This document shows, piece after piece, positions 17,830 through 26,286 of a DNA stretch of 64,000 nucleotides (position 1 is the stretch's first letter; each line of letters starts with the position of its first letter). Source of the DNA: CAYWMD01 sp964458575 (GTDB lineage Bacteria; Verrucomicrobiota; Verrucomicrobiia; Limisphaerales; JADLHS01); assembly GCA_964458575.1 (NCBI GenBank), contig CAYWMD010000030.1, positions 1 through 64,000 on the forward strand. Direction: 5' to 3'. The position numbers and the translations under genes are program-made. The notes under the pieces were generated by a model, which had not been told where the DNA came from, made no database searches, and worked only from the letters and a program-made list of their open reading frames with translations.

Positions 17830-19146
17830 TCACGCTGATGATTCTGCGAGAAACTCGTCAACCTTCGCCAGCACGTGCTCGATCATTGCCGGCTCCAAAC
17901 CCGGATAAACCCCGACAAAGAACGTGTTGGTCGTGATGACATCGCTGTTCTTCAAATTGCCCGCGACGCGATGCTGAATGTCTGCATAGGCCGGATGGCG
18001 CAGAAGATTTCCGCAAAACAGATTCCGCGTCTCGATCCGCGCCCGCTCCAGGGCGTCCACGAGCGCCGCCCGCGTGAACGGCGCGTCCGGACGCACCGTG
18101 ATGACATATCCGAACCATGAAGGATCGGCTGGCGGCGGCGCCGAATGCAGAATCAGGTGTTGCTCATGCTTTTTCAATCCGGCGGCCAGCGCCTCGTGGT
18201 TGCGTTTCCGCGTCGCCACGAATTCGTCCAGTTTCTTCAACTGCGCCACCCCGACCGCCGCCTGCATGTCGGTAACTTTCAGATTGTATCCGATGTGGCT
18301 GTAAACATATTTGTGGTCATAGCCAAACGGCAGTGAACCAAACTGCTGCTCGAACCTTTTCCCACAGGTGTTGCTCCGGCCCGGCGCACAGTAGCAATCA
18401 CGTCCCCAGTCCCGAAAACTGCCCGCGATCGTCGCCAGGTCTTCATGATGGGTCACCACCGCCCCGCCTTCGCCCATCGTAATGTGGTGCGCGGGGTAAA
18501 AACTGAATGTGGCCAGGTCGCCAAAAGTGCCCGTGAGTTGTCCGGCGTAACGCGAGCCCAGCGCATCGCAATTGTCCTCGATCAACCACAACTGGTGCCG
18601 GTCGCAGAGTTCCCGCAACTCGCGCACGGCGTACGGCACCCCCATCGTGTGCGCCGCCATGACGGCTTTGGTTTTTGGGCCGATGGCGGCTTCAATGCGA
18701 TCCAAAGCGGGCACATACGTCCCCAGTTCCACGTCCACAAACACCGGCACGGCGCGGTTCTGGATGATCGGATTGACGGTCGTTGGAAAACCAGCCGCCA
18801 CCGTGATGACTTCGTCACCCGGTCTCACCGCGCGATCCTTGAGCCGCGGCGACGTCAGGCTTGAGAACGCCACGAGATTGGCGGACGAACCGGAATTGAC
18901 CAACAGCGCATGGCGAACCCCGAGGTGCCGGGCGAGGCCGGACTCAAATTCGTTCGCGTAACGCCCGGCGGTCAGCCAGAAGTCCAACGACGAATCCACC
19001 AGATTCACCAGCTCCTTTTCATCAAAGAAACGGCCGGCATAACGAACCCAATCCTGTCCGGGCCGGAACGGCGGCTTCGGCCCGGCAAAGTGGTATTGGC
19101 GGACGAGGTCGAGGATTTGTTGCCGCAGCGGGTCGCGGTGGTTCAT
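17830..19146 (-). CDS. ddhC: CDP-4-keto-6-deoxy-D-glucose 3-dehydrase (E1)
   Basis: A 438-residue PLP- and iron-sulfur-dependent enzyme removing the C3 hydroxyl of CDP-4-keto-6-deoxyglucose. Diagnostic features are visible. The usual PLP lysine of DegT/AHBA proteins is replaced by His (H220 in FYPAHHITMGEGG). Cysteines stand at 193, 251, 253 and 261, reproducing the C-X57-C-X-C-X7-C [2Fe-2S] pattern of the Yersinia enzyme. The start is the ATG at 19146, overlapping the tyvE stop by 4 nt, so the two are translationally coupled. It also goes under the name RfbH. The companion reductase DdhD (E3) is not in this window. Confidence 0.95.
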   Translation of the reverse strand: MNHRDPLRQQILDLVRQYHFAGPKPPFRPGQDWVRYAGRFFDEKELVNLVDSSLDFWLTAGRYANEFESGLARHLGVRHALLVNSGSSANLVAFSSLTSPRLKDRAVRPGDEVITVAAGFPTTVNPIIQNRAVPVFVDVELGTYVPALDRIEAAIGPKTKAVMAAHTMGVPYAVRELRELCDRHQLWLIEDNCDALGSRYAGQLTGTFGDLATFSFYPAHHITMGEGGAVVTHHEDLATIAGSFRDWGRDCYCAPGRSNTCGKRFEQQFGSLPFGYDHKYVYSHIGYNLKVTDMQAAVGVAQLKKLDEFVATRKRNHEALAAGLKKHEQHLILHSAPPPADPSWFGYVITVRPDAPFTRAALVDALERARIETRNLFCGNLLRHPAYADIQHRVAGNLKNSDVITTNTFFVGVYPGLEPAMIEHVLAKVDEFLAESSA

Positions 19147-20177
19147 ACGGCGATCGCCTTTTCCGTCCAGGCCAACATCAGTTTCAAGCCCGCGCGCTTC
19201 CCCTGGCGGGGCGACCATTTCAGCAGGCGCTTGGCTTTGCCGATGTCGGCCACAAAAAACCTCTGGTCGCTGTGACGCCAGGGCAGCCGGCGATACTGGA
19301 GCTTCACGCCGAGAAATTCTTCGAGCAATTCAAACAACTCGAGCAACGAACAACTGTTGCTCATCCCGCCACCAAGGTTGAACACCTCGCCGCGGACCTG
19401 GCCGATGCGCGCGGCGGCCGCCAGATACGCATCCACCGCATCGTCCACGAACAGCAGGTCGCGCACTTGTTTGCCATCGCCCGAAATCGTAAAACGCGCG
19501 CGGCGGGGATTTCTTTGCACCGCCAGCGCTTGCTGGCAAAACCACCCCACCCAGCCCTGATCGAACGTCGCAAACTGCCGGCCGCCAAAAATCGTCGAGT
19601 GCCGGAAGACCACCGTGTTCAACCCGAAGGCACGAGCGTAATCCTGCATGTATTGGTCAGCCGCGCCCTTGGAGCAACCGTAGGGCGTCTGGAAATCCAG
19701 CGGCGCGGACTCATCAATGCCATTCGGAAAACCCGGCGCACGGTAGCGCAACGATCCGGCCACCAGACGCACGCCCCGCAACGCGCCATATACCTTGTTG
19801 CTCGACGCGTAAACGATGGCCGCGCCGAGTTTCTGCTGACGAACAGCCTCCAGGAGATTCAGCGTGCCGACCGCGTTGGTTTCAAAATCGAGCCGTGGGT
19901 TTGCCATTGATGTCGTCATGGCCACCTGCCCGGCCAGATGGAAGATCGCCGCGGGTCGCGCCTGGCGGACGACTGCAGCCACGCGGCCCGCATCGCGAAT
20001 GTCCGCGCGCACAAAATTCGCCAGCCCGCCCGACCGCAACCAGCGCAGATTTTCCTCCGATCCCTGCCGGGAAAGATTGTCGAAGACGGTCACGCGCCAT
20101 CCGTCGCGCAGCAACCGCGCGGTGACGTTAGAACCCACAAACCCGCATCCACCCGTGACCAGGGCTGTCTTTTTCAT
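19143..20177 (-). CDS. tyvE: CDP-paratose (tyvelose) 2-epimerase
   Basis: A 344-residue extended short-chain dehydrogenase. It has TGGCGFVGSN (NAD binding), HLAGQVAMTTSM, NKVYG, YGCSKGAADQYMQDYAR (catalytic Tyr and Lys) and TIFGGRQFATFDQGWVGWF. The QVAMTTS and GGRQFATFDQGWVGWF segments are specific to RfbE/TyvE rather than UDP-glucose epimerases. It converts CDP-paratose to CDP-tyvelose by epimerisation at C2. Its start at 20177 overlaps the GT2 stop by 4 nt and its end overlaps ddhC by 4 nt. Its presence shows which 3,6-dideoxyhexose the pathway makes. Confidence 0.93.
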   Translation of the reverse strand: MKKTALVTGGCGFVGSNVTARLLRDGWRVTVFDNLSRQGSEENLRWLRSGGLANFVRADIRDAGRVAAVVRQARPAAIFHLAGQVAMTTSMANPRLDFETNAVGTLNLLEAVRQQKLGAAIVYASSNKVYGALRGVRLVAGSLRYRAPGFPNGIDESAPLDFQTPYGCSKGAADQYMQDYARAFGLNTVVFRHSTIFGGRQFATFDQGWVGWFCQQALAVQRNPRRARFTISGDGKQVRDLLFVDDAVDAYLAAAARIGQVRGEVFNLGGGMSNSCSLLELFELLEEFLGVKLQYRRLPWRHSDQRFFVADIGKAKRLLKWSPRQGKRAGLKLMLAWTEKAIAV

Positions 20178-20920
20178 GTTCGCTCGACGCGTTCCCGCTT
20201 GGCTTCCCACTTCAATTTCACGAGTCGCAGCAAAGTTACAACATAACCCATGGCGAAAAGCAATAGATTGCGCTTGGTCCGGCCCGCCTTCCGTTTCTCA
20301 AACAAGCACGGGACTTCCCTGAGGCGGTAACCTTTGCGACTGAACACCAGCTTCACCAGAATTTCCTCCACGATGTCGAAATGGTCGCACCGCAGCCGGA
20401 GGCGACGCAGGTCGTCCCCCCGGTAAAGCCGGAAACTGTTCGACACGTCGAGGCAGTTCAGGCGCAGGACGATTCGAAAGGCCACGTTCACAACCTGGCT
20501 TAGAAAAATGAGGATCGCGGGATTTTCCGTTCTTCCCCCGGCCACGTAACGCGATGCGATGACCAGGTCGGCCTCGGCACGATGCCGCCAAAGCTCGGCG
20601 ACGAACCCCGGATTGTGCGAACCGTCCGCGTCCATCAACACGACCTGATTGCCGCGTACTTCTTCGAGGATCGTGCGCATGGCATGACCATACAGGTTGC
20701 CGCCGCGCCGTGATACGTAACGGGTCGCGTGCCGCGCGCACACCTCCGGAGTGGCATCGCGCGGGGTTTCAGTGTCCACCACGACGATCTCATACTCGGG
20801 AGTCAAGGCCCGGGCCACCTGGTGCAATTGCGGCAACAGCACCGCCAGATTGTCCGCTTCCTCGTAGGCGGGCAATGCGATGCTTAATTCCGGTGTTGGC
20901 GTGCTTGACTTCACAAGCAT
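20174..20920 (-). CDS. Family 2 glycosyltransferase (polyprenyl-phosphate sugar transferase-like)
   Basis: A 248-residue GT-A protein. It has SIALPAYEEADNL at the N-terminus, EIVVVDTE, the DADGSHNP motif with the metal-binding DxD, and IASRYV. The C-terminal part (about 215-240) is basic and hydrophobic. The layout resembles DPM1/Ppm1-type transferases that put a sugar on a polyprenyl phosphate. It sits within the dideoxyhexose run and overlaps the SDR gene by 10 nt and tyvE by 4 nt, so transfer of a locally made sugar is plausible. Donor and acceptor are unknown. Confidence 0.82.
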   Translation of the reverse strand: MLVKSSTPTPELSIALPAYEEADNLAVLLPQLHQVARALTPEYEIVVVDTETPRDATPEVCARHATRYVSRRGGNLYGHAMRTILEEVRGNQVVLMDADGSHNPGFVAELWRHRAEADLVIASRYVAGGRTENPAILIFLSQVVNVAFRIVLRLNCLDVSNSFRLYRGDDLRRLRLRCDHFDIVEEILVKLVFSRKGYRLREVPCLFEKRKAGRTKRNLLLFAMGYVVTLLRLVKLKWEAKRERVERT

Positions 20921-21903
20921 TTGACAGGCTCCTTGAGTTTGAGGGACGGAAACGATTCCCGAGCCAGTTGCCAGAGCGCATGGGCAAAATTCGTTTCGGC
21001 CTGCCAGCCCAGTTGGGTCCGGGCGCGCGCGGCGTCGGCCACCAGATATTTCGGCTCGAACGGCGAATAATCCCGCGCGCCAAAATCCAGGCGAACGTCC
21101 AATCCCAGTTCCGCCACGACGCGTTCCACCAACTGGCGCAACGTCGCGGTGTCGCCTCGGCCCAGATTGAACACCTCCGGTCCCGCGGATGAATCTTTGC
21201 GCAGCGCCGCCAGAACCACCCCCCGGGCAATATCAGCCACCGCACAGTGGTCGCGGCGCTGGTCCCCCGGCGACAGGGCCAGCCGTTGACCTTCCGCCGC
21301 CGCGCGCAGCAGCAAGGGAAACAAGCGCGTCCCCGTGTCGCCCGGACCGGAAAAGGAGAACGGTCGCACAATCGTCAGGGGCACGCCCCATTCCAACGAC
21401 GCCGCCCGCAACAAAGTCTCGGCCGCGGCCTTGGCGGCCGCGTAGGGATGTCGCGCGTCCAGCGGATCTTCCTCGCGCAAAGCCCGGCATTGATCCGCAT
21501 ACACCAGGCCTGTGCTCACAAAAACAAACCGGCAGCCGGCGTGTTGGGCAACCAGCTCGCACAGGCGCACGCCCAATTCCACGTTGGTCCGGACCAATTC
21601 CTCCCAACCGGGTCGCGGCGTCTGCATGCCCGTGGCCGCGGCATGCACGAATACCGTAGGCCGAAAAGCCTGGAGCAACCGGTGGATTGAAGGGGTATCG
21701 AACAAATCTGCGATTTCGTAGCGCACACCGGAACCCGACACGGGCAAACGATGTTGACGGCGAAGCAGAGCCAGGGCGTTCATATCGGGCATGGCCGCCA
21801 GTTCCGCCAGCACCGCTTGTCCCAGCATGCCCGCGGCGCCCGTCAAAACGACCCGGTGTTGTTCAGCGGAAACGCCCATGCTGCGGGTCAGGCGGTTGCC
21901 CAT
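20911..21903 (-). CDS. NAD-dependent epimerase/dehydratase; candidate CDP-paratose synthase
   Basis: A 330-residue extended SDR with a Rossmann motif TGAAGMLG, VFVSTGLVYAD (the usual active-site Ser/Thr strand) and HPYAAAKAAAE with the catalytic Tyr/Lys. The gene lies between ddhB and the GT2/tyvE/ddhC genes. The one SDR step missing from the pathway is the C4 reduction giving CDP-paratose (Prt/RfbS), so this is the obvious candidate by context. Sequence alone does not separate it from other sugar-nucleotide SDRs. The ATG at 21903 overlaps ddhB by 16 nt; a second ATG at 21879 would place the Rossmann motif closer to the N-terminus. Confidence 0.8.
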   Translation of the reverse strand: MGNRLTRSMGVSAEQHRVVLTGAAGMLGQAVLAELAAMPDMNALALLRRQHRLPVSGSGVRYEIADLFDTPSIHRLLQAFRPTVFVHAAATGMQTPRPGWEELVRTNVELGVRLCELVAQHAGCRFVFVSTGLVYADQCRALREEDPLDARHPYAAAKAAAETLLRAASLEWGVPLTIVRPFSFSGPGDTGTRLFPLLLRAAAEGQRLALSPGDQRRDHCAVADIARGVVLAALRKDSSAGPEVFNLGRGDTATLRQLVERVVAELGLDVRLDFGARDYSPFEPKYLVADAARARTQLGWQAETNFAHALWQLARESFPSLKLKEPVKCL

Positions 21904-23036
21904 CGCAAACCGCGACGGCGCGCACTCTCCGTGTAGCTTTCAATCTGCTCCCGGGTCAAACGCTGGAGTTCGGCCCTGGAAGCAGCCTGGTCCGCGGCGC
22001 GATACCAGCGCATCGTCTCGCGCGCGGCGTCCGCAAAACTCCACACCGACAACCAATCGAGCAGCCTGGCGGTTTTGGCCGTGTCGAGTTGCAGCAAACC
22101 GGCTTCATGGACGGCCTTGGCCTCGCGATGTACGACACATCGTCCGGGCCAGTGTTTTAAAATTTCCAGGACCAGTCGTTGCACGGTCTGTTTCGCGTCG
22201 GGTCCCGGACCAAAATTGAACGCCGAGCAAAGCGGGTCGGCCGGCCGGCGTCGCCCGGCCAGTTGCGCACCCAGCCACAAATAACCGCTCAACGGTTCCA
22301 AGACGTGCTGCCAGGGCCGGATCGCACGCGGGTTGCGCACAACAGCAGGACGATTTCGCTGCAACGCCCGCACACAATCGGGAATGATCCGGTCGTCTGC
22401 CCAGTCGCCGCCGCCAATGACATTTCCCGCCCGGGCGCTGGCAATCCGAAAGGAATGCTCGTGGAGGTAGGAACGCCGCCACGCCGCGATGGCAATTTCG
22501 GCGGCGGCCTTGCTGGAACTGTAGGGGTCGTGGCCGCCCAACGGGTCCGCTTCGGCATAGCCATGGTCCTGCTCGCGGTTCTCATAGCATTTGTCTGAAG
22601 TAACACACACGACGGCGCAGGGTTTGGGAAGTCGCCGGACCGCCTCCAGCAAATGGATCGTCCCCAGCACGTTGGTGTTCCAGGTCTCCACCGGGCTGCG
22701 ATACGACTCGCGCACCAGCGGTTGCGCAGCGAGATGAAAAATGAAATCCGGCCTGGCCCGGGCCACGACCGCCGCCAGCGCCTTTGCATCACGAATGTCG
22801 CCAAGCCGGTGCGTGACGCGATGCGCGAGATCCAGTTGATCGAACAGTGCCGGCCGGGTCGGTGGCGGCAGGCTGAAGCCGGTCACCCGCGCCCCCAGGG
22901 CCAGCAACCATTCACACAGCCATGAGCCCTTAAAGCCCGTGTGGCCGGTTAGAAAAACCTGCTTGCCCGCGTAGCTGCCGCCGAACGGCGTGCGTCCGGC
23001 GTGACGGTTCGTTGTTATTTTTTCTTTCAACGACAT
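21888..23036 (-). CDS. ddhB: CDP-glucose 4,6-dehydratase
   Basis: A 382-residue SDR that dehydrates CDP-glucose to CDP-4-keto-6-deoxyglucose. It has TGHTGFKGSWLCEWL (the RfbG/DdhB form of the NAD motif), HLAAQPLVRESY, VTSDKCYEN, DPYSSSKAAAE (catalytic Tyr/Lys) and ARAGNVIGGGDWADDRIIPD, which is very characteristic of this enzyme. It is 13 nt downstream of ddhA on the same strand. Length is close to the family norm of about 360 residues. It is also known as RfbG. Confidence 0.94.
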   Translation of the reverse strand: MSLKEKITTNRHAGRTPFGGSYAGKQVFLTGHTGFKGSWLCEWLLALGARVTGFSLPPPTRPALFDQLDLAHRVTHRLGDIRDAKALAAVVARARPDFIFHLAAQPLVRESYRSPVETWNTNVLGTIHLLEAVRRLPKPCAVVCVTSDKCYENREQDHGYAEADPLGGHDPYSSSKAAAEIAIAAWRRSYLHEHSFRIASARAGNVIGGGDWADDRIIPDCVRALQRNRPAVVRNPRAIRPWQHVLEPLSGYLWLGAQLAGRRRPADPLCSAFNFGPGPDAKQTVQRLVLEILKHWPGRCVVHREAKAVHEAGLLQLDTAKTARLLDWLSVWSFADAARETMRWYRAADQAASRAELQRLTREQIESYTESARRRGLRWATA

Positions 23037-23049
23037 GAGCCAATGCGAG

Positions 23050-23832
23050 TTACCAGACTTTCCAAGGCGCCTTGTTCTCGTTCCACAGCTTGTTCAGGTA
23101 GAGAAAGTCCTGGTAGGTGTCCATGGGCTGCCAGAAACCTTCGTGGCGATAGGAGTGCAACTGCGCGGCGCGGACCAGTTTGCTGATCGGCTCGCGCTCG
23201 AACATGACGTTGTCAGCGTCCGGCAGATACTCGAACAAGCGATGTTCGCAAACCATGAAGCCGCCGTTGACATACGCGCTTTCCATCGCCGGCTTTTCAT
23301 CGAACTCATGAATCGTCCCCTGGGGCTCAATCACCAGCGCACCAAAACGGCCGGACGGATGCACGGCGGAAATCGTGCAGACCTTCTTCCCCCGCTGGTG
23401 TTCCTTGATCGAAGCCGTGATATCAATGTTTGCCAGTCCGTCGCCATACGTGCAAAGAAAGGGTTCGGCCTCGGGCACGTAGCGTTGCACCAGTTTCAAC
23501 CGGCGACCCGTCATGGAATCCATTCCCGTGTCGGCCAGCGTCACAACCCAGTCCTCCTCCGAGTGCCGATCGTGAAATTTCATTTTTGGTTCACGTCCGA
23601 GGGTCAGGGAAACATCGCACGTCTGCCAAAGGTAGTTGCGGAAATAATCCTTGATCATTTCACCCTTGTAACCCAGGCACAGAATGAACTCCTTGTGCCC
23701 ATAATGGGCGTAATACTTCATGATGTGCCAAAGGATCGGCCGGTCACCGATCGGCACCATCGGCTTCGGTCGAAACTCGGTTTCTTCCCGCAAACGCGTT
23801 CCCCGGCCGCCGCACAGTATGACCACTTTCAT
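23050..23832 (-). CDS. ddhA: Glucose-1-phosphate cytidylyltransferase
   Basis: A 260-residue enzyme starting at the ATG at 23832 (MKVVILCGGRGTRL). It forms CDP-glucose from CTP and glucose-1-phosphate, the first committed step to CDP-3,6-dideoxyhexoses. Conserved segments are RGTRLREETEFRPKPMVPIG, LCLGYKG, TYGDGLANID and VNGGFMV. The size equals the 257-residue Salmonella RfbF. The open frame extends 104 codons upstream, but nothing there resembles the family. It is the first gene of the ddhA-ddhB-SDR-GT2-tyvE-ddhC block. Confidence 0.95.
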   Translation of the reverse strand: MKVVILCGGRGTRLREETEFRPKPMVPIGDRPILWHIMKYYAHYGHKEFILCLGYKGEMIKDYFRNYLWQTCDVSLTLGREPKMKFHDRHSEEDWVVTLADTGMDSMTGRRLKLVQRYVPEAEPFLCTYGDGLANIDITASIKEHQRGKKVCTISAVHPSGRFGALVIEPQGTIHEFDEKPAMESAYVNGGFMVCEHRLFEYLPDADNVMFEREPISKLVRAAQLHSYRHEGFWQPMDTYQDFLYLNKLWNENKAPWKVW

Positions 23833-23909
23833 AAAGGTGTTCGCGACCCGCTGCGGGTCTGGCTTTCGTCGGGCCAGGCTTCCAAGCCGTCGCCCTTCGT
23901 CGGTCCGCA

Positions 23910-26261
23910 TCAGACTACTTTCCGGACGCTTTGAAACCAAGGCCGGATTGCCACCATGAGAAATCCCAGGAAACCCAGCCAGGCGGCCAGAGAAACCCAT
24001 TTGCCCGCGACAAATCCCGCCGGCATGTATTCGACCCGGAGCCGGTGTCTGCCCGCGGCCAGCGGAATCGCACGCAGACCATAGTTGGCCGGCATGACGC
24101 GATATTCCGTTTGCGCCGCGCCCGGCAATCCCCGGGCCCGCCAACCGCGACTGTAACCGTCCGTGATCAACAGGATCGCCGGCGAAGGCAGGCTCGCCTC
24201 GATGGTCAGATGATCAGTGGATGAATCCACCACTCGCGCCGTCCCCTGCCCGGACGTGGACGCGGGCGCCGGCTCGGGTTTGCTTTCGAGAACCACTTCT
24301 TCGCGAGGATTGAATGACGCCTGATCCATGGCGCGGAAAATGTCATTGCGGTTGGTCAGAACCCGGAAGCGTTGCACCAATTGCAAATGCGGCAGCGGAT
24401 CGGGCGCGTCCATCTGCCGCACCTCGCCGTTCTGGCCCGGGATGAAAACCTCGCGGCAACGCAGCATCGCATACCAGCGGTGACCACGCCGAAACGGGAT
24501 ATACTGCGTCGCTTCGTCCGGGTTCAAGCCCTGGGTAAACGCCATGAACTGCGCGTAACGCAACGGCACGCCGGGATCGTAACCCCACATATCCAGCGCT
24601 CCGGTGCTCATCGCGCTGTTCGGATTGATCAGGTTCATGATGCGATAGTCGCCGGGATGCTCAGCCAGAAAGTTCTTTACCGCTGGCGAGTCCACGGAGT
24701 TCAAATCAAATGTGTCGAGCGACCCGCGCGCGAAAACAAACAGTTCGAGCACCGCCAACCCCACCAATCCCGGCGCAAGCCAAGGCGAACCGCGACCCGC
24801 ATACAGCAGGAACGCGGTCAACAGAAACGTCCCCGCCGCGACGAACACGGTGTCGGACGCATGGCGGCCGGCCTGCAACTGAAAAACCGCATCCTCGTAC
24901 GCTTTTGGTGACAAATAGCTTTCCGGTCCGGCGAACCGGGCGATGGTTCGCTTCCACGTCGAGTCCGGCCGGCTATCGGCGGCAGAGGTGCGCACCCACA
25001 ATCCAACGAGGACGAGACTCACGCCCACCACCAGGGGCAGCGCCATCAACCATCGCGGAACTTGACGCGCGCTCAACAACCGGTCCAGGCCGATGCCTGC
25101 AAGCAACGCTAGAAAGAGCGACAAGAGAAAAATAAACTTGGAGCTGCCGCGGAATTTGTCGAAACCCGGAACGACGTTGTAAAGCACTTTGAACAAAGGA
25201 GTGTGCGCCCCGAGCGCCAGCACGAACAAAATCGCCGCCATGGTAATCGAGAATCTTCGTGTCTTACGATCCCCCGTGACCGCGCCGAAAATCGCCAACG
25301 CCAATCCTGTGATGCTCACAAACAGGGACATCTCCCACAAATAGCAACGCCCCCAATACGGCACGCCCGTCAAACCGCCAAATACGGTCGGCGTCACCAA
25401 CGTGAGCAGATTCTCGGGCGGGAAAGAAAACATCGCCGCGAACTGAAACGACGTGCCAAGGCTGCGCACGCTTTCTCGCGCTTCAGTTATTCCGGTGAGC
25501 AGTTGCACCGCGCTCAGAGCGGCACCGCCGCCATACATCGCCGCCAGACCGGCGACGATTTTGAGCCGATGATCCGCCTTGAGCAGGCACAGTCCCGAAT
25601 AAATTGCCGCGGCCACGGCGGTGTAAAAAACATATTGCGGATGTCCCGCCAACACCTGCATGGCCACGGCAAACATTCCCGCCAGACAAGACCCAACCGA
25701 TGGTTTTGCAAACAACCGGTCAATCGCCAGGAACAACAGCGGCGCCCAAACCATCGTGCACAAATTCGGCAGGTGACCGGCAAAAATGTGCGGAAAGTGC
25801 GCGCCACAGAACATGAAGATCGCCCCGGACAAAAAGGCCGCGAGCGGACGCAAACCCCGGTTGGCCGCCCAGCCATAGGTGAACGCCCCCGCCAGAAAAA
25901 CATGTAGCGCGATGCTGAAGTTGACGGCCTTCGCCAACGGCAGAACCAGAAACAGGACGTTCGGCGGATACAGCAACGCGGATTGGAAACCGCCGAAAAA
26001 AGGCGCGCCCGAAAACAGGTGAGGATTCCACAAAGCCAGGTTGCCCCGCCGAAGTTCGTCGAACCCAAAGGTCCGCCAATGAACAAATTGCTGGCTCAGG
26101 TCCGTATCACGGTTGGAAAGAACGACTGGCTGCGTCGTAAACAGCACGTCCGCGAACATGGCCAGCGTCAGCGCCGCCAGTCCCAGAAGCGCCATCCGGT
26201 GCTTCGCAAGGAGGAAGTTGCACTGCCCGTCTTCGGGTCCGGCCATTTCGCTTTTTGCCAT
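23910..26261 (-). CDS. YfhO-family large membrane protein
   Basis: A 783-residue protein with about twelve membrane segments between residues 20 and 520, followed by an extracytoplasmic part (about 530-750) and a last membrane segment near the C-terminus (about 757-775). Early motifs include DTDLSQQFVHWRTFGFDELR and GAPFFGGFQSALLYPPN, which place the acidic, probably catalytic, loop after the first membrane helix as in GT-C enzymes. YfhO proteins add sugars to envelope polymers in Gram-positives. Here the target is unknown, but surface-sugar genes flank it. The ATG at 26261 leaves a 25-nt spacer from the GT9 stop; upstream ATGs up to 26345 overlap that gene. Confidence 0.8.
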   Translation of the reverse strand: MAKSEMAGPEDGQCNFLLAKHRMALLGLAALTLAMFADVLFTTQPVVLSNRDTDLSQQFVHWRTFGFDELRRGNLALWNPHLFSGAPFFGGFQSALLYPPNVLFLVLPLAKAVNFSIALHVFLAGAFTYGWAANRGLRPLAAFLSGAIFMFCGAHFPHIFAGHLPNLCTMVWAPLLFLAIDRLFAKPSVGSCLAGMFAVAMQVLAGHPQYVFYTAVAAAIYSGLCLLKADHRLKIVAGLAAMYGGGAALSAVQLLTGITEARESVRSLGTSFQFAAMFSFPPENLLTLVTPTVFGGLTGVPYWGRCYLWEMSLFVSITGLALAIFGAVTGDRKTRRFSITMAAILFVLALGAHTPLFKVLYNVVPGFDKFRGSSKFIFLLSLFLALLAGIGLDRLLSARQVPRWLMALPLVVGVSLVLVGLWVRTSAADSRPDSTWKRTIARFAGPESYLSPKAYEDAVFQLQAGRHASDTVFVAAGTFLLTAFLLYAGRGSPWLAPGLVGLAVLELFVFARGSLDTFDLNSVDSPAVKNFLAEHPGDYRIMNLINPNSAMSTGALDMWGYDPGVPLRYAQFMAFTQGLNPDEATQYIPFRRGHRWYAMLRCREVFIPGQNGEVRQMDAPDPLPHLQLVQRFRVLTNRNDIFRAMDQASFNPREEVVLESKPEPAPASTSGQGTARVVDSSTDHLTIEASLPSPAILLITDGYSRGWRARGLPGAAQTEYRVMPANYGLRAIPLAAGRHRLRVEYMPAGFVAGKWVSLAAWLGFLGFLMVAIRPWFQSVRKVV

Positions 26262-26286
26262 CACCACACAAACTGAATTTAAGCCT

